Positions 22,460 through 33,209 of a DNA stretch of 64,000 nt are shown here, in pieces. The DNA lies in contig JAQJVL010000111.1 in NCBI GenBank assembly GCA_035578905.1, forward strand, positions 831,607 through 895,606. The letters run 5' to 3'. Every line of letters starts with the position of its first letter. The first letter of the stretch is position 1. Both the position numbers and the translations under genes were made by a program. This DNA comes from Stictocephala bisonia. Taxonomy: Eukaryota; Arthropoda; Insecta; Hemiptera; Membracidae. Under the pieces are notes generated by a model. It did no database searches, had not been told where the DNA came from, and saw only the letters and a program-made list of their open reading frames with translations.

Positions 22460-23035
22460 GGGAGTTCATCAACCCGGCACCAAGCTTTATATGTTATAAA
22501 AAAACACGTCAACCCGGCACTGGACCTTTCACTGGCCGCCATGACAGTATGTCAACCCGGCACCAGCCACCCCTCTTACCCATTCCACCTACACTACCCC
22601 CTCCCAACCCCTCCTTTCTCTTTCCCCTCCCCTAATCACCTCCCCTTTTCGTAAGGTGCCGTAGGTTCGCGCTGTCCATGTCCGGGGACCGAGCTTTACT
22701 AAACGAAGGTGTGTGTTGGAAATGAATGGGGGTGAGCTTTGTAAAATGAAGGCAACGCTTTGTTCAATAGGTTAGGTTAGGTTAGGTTAGGTTAGGTTAG
22801 GTTAGGTTAGGTTAGGTTAGGTTAGGTTAAAGGAGTTAGGGCGATGAGATGCCTAGGGTTCGAGGGAGGGAAAGAAGAGAATGAGGGGCGTATGTTTGGT
22901 GTTGTGGAGGGGGAACCCAGCTCCCCTACCTTCAAACTGTCTCGGTGCCGGGTTAAGTTGTGACATTAGTAACGCCTGATTAACCTTAGAGCGGTGGTCA
23001 GATTTGGTGCCGGGTAGACGTGCCACCATACAGAC
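22460..23035. mobile_element. hAT-like non-autonomous element carrying (TTAGG)n
   Basis: The sequence is absent from the paralogous copy at 33504/33505, which gives an exact empty site. The 8-bp word ATACAGAC occurs on both sides (22452-22459 and 23028-23035) and once in the empty site, so it is a target-site duplication of the length made by hAT transposases. Ends are loosely inverted (GGGAGTTCATCAACCCGGCA and the mirror GGTGGCACGTCTACCCGGCA), and AACCCGGCAC or its mirror recurs several times near both ends, like hAT subterminal repeats. There is no transposase. Frames at 22411-22654 and 22853-23050 are not genes. Confidence 0.75.
22768..22829. repeat. Interstitial (TTAGG)n, about 12 copies
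   Basis: Perfect head-to-tail TAGGT units, equal to the canonical insect telomere repeat. It lies inside the hAT-like insertion, so it arrived by transposition of the element or grew within it and does not mark a chromosome end. Confidence 0.95.
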
Positions 23036-23405
23036 ACGTCTATCAGACAAGCCGATGGACCGTCTGCCTGCTGGTGTCGTGAAATATCGTTAGGATCATT
23101 TATACATTTACAAATTGGATTGTTCTTTTATCTGTATTGATCAAGCATTAATGTTCTACCACAAAACGGATTGTAGACTTAAACTATGACTGAGTGTTTA
23201 ATTTATTTTAAAATAAGCTTAACAATAGATGGAGTAGTGTTGGCCAAATGTACAACATACTTACTGTAAAAAAATATCTACTTACAAAGAACACGTATGA
23301 GAATAATATGAAGTGAACTAGTTTCCAGCTTAAAAGAAGCATAATCAAGTAAAAACTAACAAATATCAGAGTTGACAGTGTCACTGATAAATAACAAGAT
23401 ATAGA
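23036..23405. repeat. Duplicated block, copy 1, right part
   Basis: 23036-23084 is identical to 33505-33553. Beyond that, identity to 33554-33880 drops to about 80% with small indels (for example TGTTCTACCACAAAACG and GATGGAGTAGTGTTGGCCAA are shared). Confidence 0.85.
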
Positions 23406-23475
23406 ATAATTGTCAAGTTCAGAAATACTTTATGTACATCTTTACTAATGAATTAAATAAATACAACATTCATTA

Positions 23476-23908
23476 GGAGTCTGCAGAGGCCGTCAACGAT
23501 GTTGGTTTTAATCCCATAAGAACAATGTTATTTTGGAACCGGACATACGATCACGCGTAACCAAACTAAACAGTTATTTTTAAACGGATATTTTCCAAAC
23601 AAATTCTATTCGATCAAGAATGATATTCTGCGTTGGAATTGCTTTTTGAAATCTTAATTGGTTTTATAGAAAATATATTGATTGTTTTCAAAAAATACTT
23701 AGTTTGAAGTTTTCATTTTCACCTATTTTTCAAAACTTGACGTATGTATTCCAAATATCAAAAGGAAATTCAACACGCAACGTGATAACGTTTAAAATGA
23801 CACCTCATACACAGCTTTAGTTAGTAAATAACGAAAAAAAGTGGATTCGCAAATAACATTATTCTTGTGGGATTAAAACAAACATGGACGACAGCCTCTG
23901 CAGACTCC
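23476..23908. mobile_element. MITE, copy 2 (433 bp)
   Basis: Ends are GGAGTCTGCAGAGGC and its mirror GCCTCTGCAGACTCC, flanked by TA (23474-23475 and 23909-23910). The interior matches copy 1 closely (AACAATGTTATTTT, ATACGATCACGCGTA, GATAACGTTTAAAATGACAC). Because this copy has TTAG/CTAA rather than TTAA outside the shared ends, TA is the better target duplication for the family. Confidence 0.85.
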
Positions 23909-23910
23909 TA

Positions 23911-25208
23911 AATAAATCTAACGTAATTCTTTAACTTCTATAAATAGACTAAGAAGAACAAAGTATATAACATTACAATTCCAAACTGAACAATGAAAAA
24001 GAAACAATATACATCTCTAGAAATAGTAGATTTATTGATTCAAATACATAAAATAATTAAAAAAAAATACATTAGTAAAAAGTCTCTGCGATTATGATAA
24101 GTATACGCTAATATTTACTAAATTACTGTAATTATATTGAATTTGGTAAAATCAGATTAGAAGTGATATTTTGAAAATATTATATTTTTAAATTCTGTTC
24201 GACCGTCAAAAAATATTCTATAAAGACGTGAAAAATAAGAATAGTAAAGGTTTCCGTTTTTAATATTGGTAGCACTGAAATTGAAAGAAGATTAGAGTAT
24301 TCTAGACTTACTATGTCGTTTGAACCACTGTTAAATAATTTTTATTACAGTATGCCTGCCGAATTAATGAAATATTCCATCAAACTAAATATTTCGGAGT
24401 TTATGTCAACGCGGCAAAACGGTGCTAATTTTTTAAGTCTGTTGTAATAATACATATACGAGGCGTACAATTGTATCAATAACAATAACCTAACAATAAA
24501 ATTAATTGTTAATTAAAACAATATCATTTACAAAAAGTGTTCACATTAAATAAAACAACCTCCTTAATAACACTCAAATCGAAATTATAAATAATTGGCG
24601 AGGAATGTGGAGAGAAAAATGTGGCCCATTTAACTGAGCAGTTAAATCAATAGGGCTGAGGGGAGGGGGTAGAGCGCCCGACAAACAATTGCTATTTACT
24701 TCAGTTATACGACCAACTTCCACAATATCCCCTTTAAGGATAAATCAAAACTCGTGGCAATTCAATTACTTCCATCGTTTTACTTCAATCAACCGTCCTG
24801 GTTAAATGAGTTCCAGCATACTTATTAGGGTCTACATGTGGAAACACAGTAAATAACATCGCTTTCTGCGACAAACTACCAACCTGTAATGGTCTCCACT
24901 TACGTCAGCTTACGCCTTACGTTATTTAATTTGATGTATACGAATTTACGAAAGTTGGAGTTTTAATTTACCATCGCATCCAAACCAAATGTCATCAAGG
25001 CCACGATAGAATGTTTGCCACAGCAGAAATAATATATATACATCATTACAGAAGTATAAAAATTAACAATTGATTATACATAAATATATTTCAATTTCTA
25101 CAAAAAAAATCAAGATCATAATTCGTCCACCATAAGACATAGATAAATGATTCTATCAAAACTGCATTGCGTAATCACTGTGAGATTAATGTTCATTGTA
25201 TATTTCTT
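23911..25208. other. Unassigned AT-rich sequence
   Basis: No repeat or gene is recognised. An ATG-less frame of about 70 codons (24236-24447) is within chance expectation. Bases 24600-24900 are more complex and could hold regulatory sequence, but nothing specific supports this. Confidence 0.45.
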
Positions 25209-25210
25209 TA

Positions 25211-25556
25211 AGAGTCTGCAGAGGCTGTCGGCCATGTTGGTTTTAATCCCATAAGAACAATGTTATTTTCGAACCGGACATACGATCACACGTATGCAAA
25301 CTAAACAGTTATTTTCAAAATTATTTTTTCCAAACAAATTGCATTTAATCAAGAAATAAATTGCGCGCTGGGATTGGTTTGCGAATTCCTAAATAGTTTT
25401 CAAGAGAAACATTATACAACATATTTAGTTTGAAGTTTTCATTTTCATATATTTTTCAAAACTAGATTCATTTTCATCTGTACTCAAATAATCAAAAGCA
25501 AACCCAAAGCGAAACATGATAACGTTTACAATGACACCTCATACACACTTTTGGAA
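25211..25556. mobile_element. MITE, copy 3, right end missing
   Basis: It starts AGAGTCTGCAGAGGCTGTCG after a TA (25209-25210) and follows copies 1 and 2 as far as AATGACACCTCATACAC. There homology stops and a 36-bp tandem repeat begins; the right terminal inverted repeat is absent, so this copy is immobile. Confidence 0.8.
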
Positions 25557-25563
25557 GTTACAA

Positions 25564-25697
25564 CGATTTGTCGAATTACAAAATAATCTTTTTACGAACC
25601 GATTTGTCGAATTACAAACCCATCTTTTACGAACCGATTTGTCAAATTACAAACCCATCTTTTTAGAAACCGATTTGTCGAATTACAAACCCCATGT
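25564..25697. repeat. 36-bp tandem repeat, four copies
   Basis: CGATTTGTCGAATTACAAAC starts at 25564, 25600, 25635 and 25671. It replaces the missing end of the adjacent MITE. The plus frame at 25516-25725 is open because the unit is 12 codons. Confidence 0.85.
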
Positions 25698-26009
25698 TTT
25701 TTTGCGGAGGAGAACGGCCCTATAACCCCCTGTAAAAATACCTACTGAATAAATACTGAAAGATATCTCTGTTAATCTCTTTAATAAAGGTTACAAGTTT
25801 GTGTATACATTCCTCACGGTATAACACTCCCAAAATTGCTAACAGGCAGCCTAAGATCCATTTGAACTTTTCTAAAAATGTATATACATTATCATATGTA
25901 TATAATTAACTATACGTATTTTGCTGCAAATTACTACTGGCATTTGCAATGTAAAAAGCGATTACAATCCTCAGAAAACACCCCTGCATTTTTCAAATAA
26001 TTACTGGGT
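25698..26009. other. Unassigned sequence
   Basis: No repeat, RNA gene or reading frame is recognised. Confidence 0.5.
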
Positions 26010-26079
26010 TTGACAGTGATCTTGTCCAGGTTAGTAAGAGAAGTAAGGCACATCTCTATTTCTAGTACATCATGTGGTT

Positions 26080-26400
26080 CGGATTCCAGAGTAAACTATA
26101 TGCCTGTTGTTCACATTGATCCCGTCTGGTACTACAAAAGGAATTCATGCAGTTCCGTGAGATGCGTGATGCTCGGGCCGGAAGGAGGCGGTTTACGCAC
26201 AATCAGGCGATATGGACCACCGCGTAGCGTTGACTTGGCTCACTCCCATTCATTAGTCCTGCGGGATGAATGGACCTGGAGGCCAGGTGAGACTGCGTTC
26301 GACACGCTCGCCACGGCCGCCTGCGGCTCCACCTCACGACCGTCGCGATTACCCTCTGTAAACTGAGTAGTGAGGGTGATCGTGTCTAGTCCAGCGAGTA
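26080..26400. other. GC- and CpG-rich island, possible exon or regulatory element
   Basis: This is one of the GC-richest stretches of the window. A plus frame (26010-26366) crosses it, including VLRDEWTWRPG, where CCAG/GTGAGA at about 26285 would be a strong splice donor. A second plus frame gives FMQFREMRDARAGRRRF and then a stop. Neither translation is recognised. It also contains a short inverted pair (CCATTCAT/ATGAATGG, 26248-26273). It might be an isolated exon, a promoter-associated island or a transposon piece. Confidence 0.3.
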
Positions 26401-26409
26401 GTCGGTGAT

Positions 26410-26530
26410 TGCTAATATATCACACGTAACAGGAATGATTTGCCAGTAATTAGATTAGTTAGTGCTGTAAGCTATTACTGCTGGTATAAACTGCATTATA
26501 TCTACACGAGACTTCAGTAGCACTGCACTA
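26410..26530. repeat. Diverged direct repeat, copy 1
   Basis: It shares TATCACACGTAACAGGAAT, TTTGCCAGTAATT..., GGTATAAACTGCATTATAT and an ACTACACTA-type end with 27540-27660 at roughly 70% identity. Confidence 0.5.
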
Positions 26531-27539
26531 ATGAAACCCAACATTTTATAATTTAGAACTAAAATGATCAAAGTCAATTCTGAAGAGACTTAAAATTTAG
26601 CATTAAATCTACCTCTGTATGTATTTAATTTAATTTATGTCACTACTACATTACTGAAAGTCCATACTGTACATTATTAGAGTCCTGAATAAGCAGAAAC
26701 GACATTTCAGTTGTAAACAAATACAAAACTGTTAACATACTGAGTGGGCGAAATTCCTTTCTTAAAAGCTTGATTGGTTATCTTATTACATAGAAAAGAA
26801 AACAAAAGAAGTCACGACCAATAGTGCACTAATGGGTGTCCAGTAGTTAGGTAAGCAGTTCCCTATACGGATGGTAGGGCCAGCACCGTTGTCAGCCGCT
26901 CCCTTATTCCTCTCCAGATCGTCAAGGAAAAACGTAGTAATAATCACTACAGAAGTATATCAGTGAAAACTGTCACTGAGACTTTCGCTGCTGCCATAAG
27001 AAACCTACATCTGTTTATGTTTTCTGTGAACATGTAAGCTATTAAAACAAATTGAAAAAGCATTTTCGTTGCTTTTAGTAAATTAAATAATTCAAAAACT
27101 AACCAGGCTTGCTCGTGGCTGAGATCTCCTGGTTTAAAGCCAATATCTAATTTCCTTAGTTAGCTATTTCCACGTTCAATTTTGTATATTAATTAATGTT
27201 ATTCCTTTATTATTTATTTAAAATTTAACCTAATTTTATTTACTTAGGTTAAAAAAATTTCAAGTTTTATGAGCTTCAGATAAACTGCTGAAACCTCACG
27301 TGAACCTGAGTTACCTTGCAAACACCTTGTGGTCATTTCACACTAACGTACTAGCTATAGGAATAGTTTGCACACTAATTTTATTGATTGTGCATATTAT
27401 CGACTCTCCGAGTTGAGAATGAGAAGTTTATGTACAGAGCAAATCAAGTATTTTTATACATACAAGCATTTGTTTTGAATAAAGATAATATGAACCAAAG
27501 GGTTAACGTAGATTTATACCATAATTATATTATTACTTA
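26531..27539. other. Unassigned sequence
   Basis: No gene is recognised. AACCTCACGTGAACCTGAG near 27293 is a local short inverted word. Frames are all short. Confidence 0.5.
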
Positions 27540-27660
27540 GATATCTCATGTAATAGGAATAATTTTGCCAATAGTTTGGTTGGTTAGTGAGGCCCGCAAT
27601 CACAGCTGGTTTAAACTGCATTACATTTACATGGAACTACACTACCGCTCCACAATGGAC
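27540..27660. repeat. Diverged direct repeat, copy 2
   Basis: Partner of 26410-26530 (CTCATGTAATAGGAATAATT, TTTAAACTGCATTACATTTA). Family unknown. Confidence 0.5.
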
Positions 27661-28057
27661 CACAAAAAAACAGCTGATCATTTGACACACAAAATTTAAC
27701 ACTAGATGAGGAGTCTATATGAGTGCATTTCAATCAATTACCTAACTCATAACTCAGCTATTCCCACGCACTGATAAAGTAGAGAAGTTCCTAAAAATTG
27801 TGATCCTACGAATAGAAAATGGCGTGCACATTTTTCATACGCTTACTATCTAATAGTATAATGCAAAGACATTCTAATAGAAGGTTTATGCTAATATTTA
27901 AGTTATTACTTAGATTTAATGTAATTAATGATAGGTTACAATTAAATCCACAGGGTCAGTCATTCTTGATAAGTAACAAGGCTACAATCAGTTACGTTTT
28001 ATAGCAATCACCGAAAACCTGCAGGTTGATTATTATGTTGCGTTACTGATTATAGCA

Positions 28058-28246
28058 TTACAAGATATTTTCCATATAAAAATGACAAATTTGAGCCAAA
28101 GATAATCTTTGTGGGGTGCTGAAGTCACGGCTGGTTCTGGCTGGAACCCTCTTAATTCTACCACCGTCCATCACAGCTGAAGAAGACTGAGAAGTACTGT
28201 CATAGTAGGAACCGTAGGCATAATCTAGAGGTAAGTCGAATAGCAA
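28058..28246 (-). other. Open frame of doubtful status, possible transposon-derived coding trace
   Basis: A minus frame of 62 codons with balanced composition (PARTSRDFSTPQRLSLAQIC) lies in a short GC-richer island amid AT-rich DNA. It has no recognised domain. The start is arbitrary and no splice sites stand out. It could be a remnant of a mobile-element ORF, an exon, or chance. Confidence 0.2.
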
Positions 28247-28929
28247 AGATAAGAGGAAAGGTTAGGTAATAGACCCGAGAACTGGGATGACATATAGAGG
28301 GTGTAGAAAATGTTTAATAGAACAAATAATAAAACAGAAGAATATAAACTAGAACATAATTAGGAATATATAAATAAATACAGAAACCTAAGAATAATAA
28401 ATACTGTTAAGAAAAGGGTAATGGAGTAGATGTTAGCAGGAAATGTTCCATGTCTACTGGAAAAGTAATAAGGGAAAATCACAAAAAAGTAATTCTAGAT
28501 ACCAAATTGGAGAGAAGCCTAAAACACACGATAAAGATTTACTTTGGGCGGATAATAAATATATTGCTGCTATTAAAAATTACCTAACATCACAGGAAAG
28601 GTACAACACATTTCAACTGACATTTCAAATATAAACACATTCAGGCAAGATATATTTGATGCAGTGTTGATCACAGAGTGAGAGCGTATTCCAAAATACA
28701 GTGGTGACACCAGAGTTATGAGGGTGTAACCATACGTGTTAAAATTACTTTCACCAGCGTTATCTACTTGAAGAAATAAATTTGTAGGTCTAATCGTACT
28801 TTTGTAACCAACACCCAAAAAATAGATAAAAATGGCGCGACATCTTACAAACACTTATATTCAAACAACTCCCGTATGTAATTGTTTGATTAAATTCTAT
28901 AAGTAAGGGATGCTGCAGAGAGGATGTGT
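28247..28929. other. Unassigned sequence
   Basis: AT-rich. Frames at 28443-28634 (plus) and 28573-28854 (minus) have no recognisable motif. Confidence 0.5.
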
Positions 28930-29153
28930 GAGAGTAGCTGTCGAACTACCGTTCCTCGGTCCGGTCATTCATGCAGAGGCGAGAGGACGATGGCCAGGTG
29001 TGCGGATTGGTCACGGAGGACGGACAATGCCGCGGCCACGAGGCAAAAACCGCGCACAGTGTCTTCCACCGTCCGGGGAGTAGTTCTCATGACACGCAGA
29101 ATGGTTTGACTCTGCAATACACTAAAACGTTTTTGGGCACACTGTATGTTCAA
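28930..29153. other. GC-rich island, candidate exon of uncertain strand
   Basis: Open frames run on both strands in the same codon register. The minus frame (28965-29153) reads RTVEDTVRGFCLVAAALSVL with mostly G/C third positions. The plus frame (28971-29216) starts MQRREDDGQVCGLVTEDGQC. No domain is recognised and flanking splice signals are not decisive. Composition clearly differs from the AT-rich surroundings. Confidence 0.25.
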
Positions 29154-29559
29154 GCAGTAATCTCGCCCTACAAGGTTCTACAGTCCACGAGAAGAGTTCT
29201 AAATAAGTTGCTGTAATCCTAAGGCCGCTAAGCCCACAGAGCACTTCAAAATTAGTACCACTACATCGTGCAGTGATCTGTTTCAGTTTGAAATTTATTT
29301 ACTTGGATCTAAGATTGTATATAAAATTTTATAAATTAAAACTTTGAAAATTAAGTTTTTTCCAAATTTACGAATAGCTGCTAATTCCCCAGTTATAGGT
29401 AAATAAAGGAATCCATTAGCAGTTAGAGTTACACCCAACCATTCTCCAGTCATAGTAATCCAAGTAAATATCTAATATAAATTAAACTTATACTGAGCTA
29501 TAATATCATCAAACAAAATGAGATACCAGTGTGACACGATGTATACGATACGTGTCTCA
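29154..29559. other. Unassigned sequence
   Basis: AT-rich. No element recognised. Confidence 0.5.
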
Positions 29560-29935
29560 GTGACATAACAAACAATTAGATGCCACTGAGACACGATATA
29601 TACGGTACGTAAACAAACAATGAGATGTCACTGAGACATGATGTATAAAACATGCACACAATCAATGAGATTCCACTGAGACACGATGAACATAACAACA
29701 ATGAGATGTCACTGAAACACGATGTATACAACATGTATACAAACAATGAGTTGTCACTGAAACACACCGTATTCGACATGTACACAAACAATGCGTTGCC
29801 GCTGAAACACAACGTATTCGAAACTTAAACAAATAATAAGATGTCACTGAAACACGATGTATACAACATGTACACAAACAAAGAGATGCCACTGAGACAC
29901 GATGTATTCGACACGTAAACAACTGATGAGATGCC
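29560..29935. repeat. 45-bp tandem repeat, about 8 units
   Basis: Units GAGATGTCACTGAAACACGA + TGTATACAACATGTACACAA + ACAAT start near 29622, 29667, 29703, 29748, 29793, 29838 and 29883, one of them shortened. Since 45 is 15 codons, two minus frames (29576-29812, 29662-29949) remain open and translate as a Cys/Ser-rich 15-residue repeat. This is a repeat shadow, not a gene. Confidence 0.9.
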
Positions 29936-29945
29936 AGCATACATA

Positions 29946-30330
29946 ACACTATATATAGGCTATAGTCATATTTCTAACTACTGTAGTATAATTTGAACTT
30001 AAACCATTTGGCCGGTATGCTATCCGTTAAGAAATGTTTCCTGATGAGATACCTAACGAAAACAAAGAAATGTCGTAAGAGAGACCTTAGGGGTGCTTAT
30101 GATTTACAAACTACAAAAAATATGGATTATTCGAGCCAACATAACCATGTTAAGTTTATCATTGAATTTTTATTTTAAAGCTACAAGTTATGAAATAATG
30201 ATAATTCAAGAATCTCAATATATAAAACTTGTAGGCCTATCTATAGTATTAAATATGAAATCATTATTTTAAGCTCCTTCAAAATAGTACAGTATATAAC
30301 TTAACATTATTAATTCGTTTAGTAGGATGT
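29946..30330. other. Unassigned sequence
   Basis: AT-rich. The plus frame at 29993-30178 has no recognisable motif. GTAGGCCTAT lies at 30231-30240. Confidence 0.5.
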
Positions 30331-30339
30331 CTTTAGTTG

Positions 30340-30610
30340 ACCCGGTAGTATCTGTTCCCGGAGTAAACCTGGGAAGAAACGGGAGACGAGTGACAACGCA
30401 AAGTCGGTCAGCGGGTTAGGATGAAAAATGTCAGAAGAGAAAGCATAGCTTCATTATACATTATGGCTGGTGCAAATATGCCGTCACTTTCCACTGACAG
30501 ACGCGTGGCCACCGAGGCTGGCGTAAACAGCGTGGAACAGCCAAAAACACAAATATTACGTAATGATGTCAATACGGATTAGTAGCCGGCGACTACCAAC
30601 TCGTAGTAGT
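30340..30610. promoter_or_regulatory. Candidate conserved non-coding element
   Basis: A unique, GC-balanced stretch between AT-rich spacers, with AAACCTGGGAAGAAACGGG, ACGCGTGGCCACC, TTACGTAATGATGTCAAT (bZIP-like TTACGTAA) and TAGTAGCCGGCGACTACC (short inverted arms). It has no long frame. Inferred from composition only. Confidence 0.25.
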
Positions 30611-31108
30611 TAATGTCAACTGGTTGAAGTAGATTGTCAGCAAGTGTGTAATACAAATCTCTAATAAACGGATAAATAAAATAATAATAATAAATACTAA
30701 TTATAGTCCACAAATTTTTGTAGCATTCTTAATTAAAAACAGTTCAAGACAAATAGATCAGAATTTACATTTTTCCGTTTCTTTCATAAGAAATCATGCC
30801 TTAATCTATTTGCAGTACAGACGTTATTTCCCAAGGTTGTAATATGAATGAAATAATGAATGTCTGAACTTACTTACTGTACTTAATTGAACAACTGAAA
30901 GGGGGTATCTGAAAACACTCATTGTCAATAAATCCCGTTACCGCATTTCTCCCCATTACTTAAACGTAATTAGACTTCAATTATCTTTTTTATGGTAATC
31001 ATGTTGCTTATCTCTAATAAAAGAACTCTTCCCATATCATGGCATAATGGAGTTATTTCAATACGCTACGTATGAAATAGTAACATGTTTATGCATTTCC
31101 AGACTATT
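30611..31108. other. Unassigned sequence
   Basis: AT-rich. No element recognised. Confidence 0.5.
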
Positions 31109-31315
31109 TTATTGTTTATCTCTCACACAGCTTAATATGTAGTATATTATACTTCGCTCCAACCAGACGTTTTTGTGCACACTCAAGTCATGCAACAGAT
31201 CGGTGACATTTACTGAACAGAGGTCAACCCTGAGTGTCAGCAAGTCGACGGAGTCAGAACGGTGCTGCAACTCAGCTTGTCCCCACTCCGCTGTCCTTAC
31301 AGTAATAGAAAACAC
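31109..31315 (-). other. Candidate exon, unknown product
   Basis: A minus frame of 68 codons includes TAEWGQAELQHRSDSVDLLT and continues with leucine/valine-rich, acidic sequence. Third positions favour G/C in the middle. A pyrimidine-rich stretch ending TACTGTAAG precedes the coding-like part (about 31300) and could act as an acceptor; TTCA/GTAAAT at about 31210 could act as a donor. No domain is recognised, and a non-coding conserved element is an equally good reading. Confidence 0.25.
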
Positions 31316-32439
31316 CTAGTGAAGGCATACTGACAACAGAAAACAAGCGTTTAATGACTCGAATCTCGTAATTGCTTACTGGTTTATTAGGAATAGCCTA
31401 CATCTCCATTAATTCAAGACGAGGAAACTGTAACATCGATGTGTTCACAGAAGAAGGGGGCACATTTCCTTATGGACATTTCTTGGTAGTATAGACAGCT
31501 TAAATCTTCTTCGTTCCTCATTTAACTATTTTCTATTGCACTGAAATGGGTTTAGACTATGTTCAACTCTTACCTTGTAAAGTTTAAGAAACGCTTCAAC
31601 ATAATTGAAATGAAAAGATATTAAATCAGGAAATGTTGTGATATATTGCATAAATAGTAATTAAAAGTGTAACATTTAAGATAATTGCTGTTTGGTTCGT
31701 ACAAAGAAAAGAAACGACCCACAACTGAAGTTCAATACGTACATAAAAAGCATTCTCAGATCATCCTTCGACCAGGGGAAAGTAGGGCCTACTCACAAAA
31801 GGATAGGAGAGATAACTTTGTGAAGTCCTCTGTCCGAGGACGGACAATCTGGAATTAGTTTCCATTAGACCAATATTAAACGATTACGCCGATATTTTAC
31901 GTATTTTTCCGATACAATTCCAGAATTACGTTTTGTGTCATTTTGTACGTATTTGGGTTAAGAATACGTAGATTGCTTAGCGTAGTTTACTTTTGTATTG
32001 TCCAGTTTGTCGTACAAGTACTTAAAGTTGTTATAATTTAAAAAGCTAGTTGAAATGAATAGAACAACATATTGGAAAAACCAAAACAACTCGACTCTTA
32101 AGTGGTATTTATACAAATATTTGTCACCATTTAAATCGTAAAATCAGTTAATGCACAATCACTTTAAAGGACTTACAATGGAAGTATGTTTATGCTTGAT
32201 TATTGAAATTTTCATATTGATGGTCTTGTGGAGAGTACAATGCTGGAAGTCACCAAAAACGTCTGATCACTCCAGGCCCCTTAACGAAATCGAGCACCAT
32301 AAAATTCATAATTTTTTGGGCTTTACAAAACTTTAAGACATTTCGCTTGTTGGTAATTTAAATAAATACGAAACATGCTAATTGTGAAACGATTTTTGCT
32401 GTTGGAAATTAATAAAAATGTTGTAATAGGTCCATGCAA
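31316..32439. other. Unassigned sequence
   Basis: AT-rich. The plus frame 32151-32336 is without motif. Bases 31770-31870 are a little GC-richer, without a recognised element. Confidence 0.5.
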
Positions 32440-32720
32440 ACGAAGGTGTAATACGAGTTTGTTATAAGTAAAGTGGACACCAGCCGAGGCCAATTTGTGG
32501 GCGCAATGTGCACAGACACTGTAGGAGCGCGGCCAACTGCATGATGTATATTTGCAGCAACGAGCACATTTAATTTCTTAAAGTGGTGTATGGGCGCTCT
32601 GATATATCGAGCCACACTAACCAACCGGAACTGCGTGATTTGTTATCCCCCTCCACCCCACACGTACTGCATCCCACCAACAATCATATTTGCGGAGCTT
32701 CCGCTGAATATCACCGGTAG
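32440..32720. promoter_or_regulatory. Candidate conserved non-coding element
   Basis: Unique, GC-balanced sequence (GTGGACACCAGCCGAGGCC, GGAGCGCGGCCAACTGCATG, TGCAGCAACGAGCACATTT) with open frames on the minus strand (32409-32624, 32617-32811) that lack recognisable motifs. Confidence 0.2.
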
Positions 32721-32814
32721 GCAAATCTACCTTAAAAAACACTGGATTATATGACATACAGTACCTGAAGAAAATCATCTGTAGCAGATACTTTACACCA
32801 AAAGTAACCAACGT

Positions 32815-33175
32815 CTGACCAGCAACGACAGGCAGCTATCCTGTTCCTATGATAGTCCTATGAGAACCTTCTGCCCTTAACAAAACACTTAACCATATTT
32901 ACAAAGCATACTCTGATCATTAACGGCAGATAGCTCTCAAGATCCTATGATACTCATATGAGAAACTTCCGCTCTTAACATAAGACTTCAACTATATTTG
33001 CAAAGAATACTCTGACCAGTAACGGCAGATAGCTCTCATTATCCTATGATACTCCTAGGAGAACCTTCCGCTCTTAACATAAGACTTCAACCATATTTGC
33101 AAAGAATACTCTGACCAGCAACGACAGATAGCTCTCCTGATCTTATGATATTTCTAGGAGAATCTATTACATCCA
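32815..33175. repeat. About 98-bp tandem repeat, left part (about 4 units)
   Basis: GACCAGCAACGACAG-type words start near 32817, 32914, 33014 and 33113, each followed by ATAGCTCTC, CCTATGATACTCCTAGGAGA and CTTAACATAAGACTTCAAC. The array resumes at 33950. Confidence 0.85.
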
Positions 33176-33209
33176 TACTTACATAAAACTCATTAGGTAG
33201 TTCCCAATT

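Noticed and set aside
22768..22829. TTAGG run as evidence of a chromosome end or fusion point
   Set aside because: It lies inside a bounded 576-bp insertion with an 8-bp target duplication, so transposition explains its position.
24236..24447. About 70-codon plus frame preceded by an acceptor-like TTTTTATTACAG inside it
   Set aside because: Frames of this length are expected by chance in this much AT-rich sequence, and no motif was recognised.
29576..29949. Cys/Ser-rich repeat protein on the minus strand
   Set aside because: It is the translation of a 45-bp tandem repeat in two different frames, with no start context or flanking gene structure.
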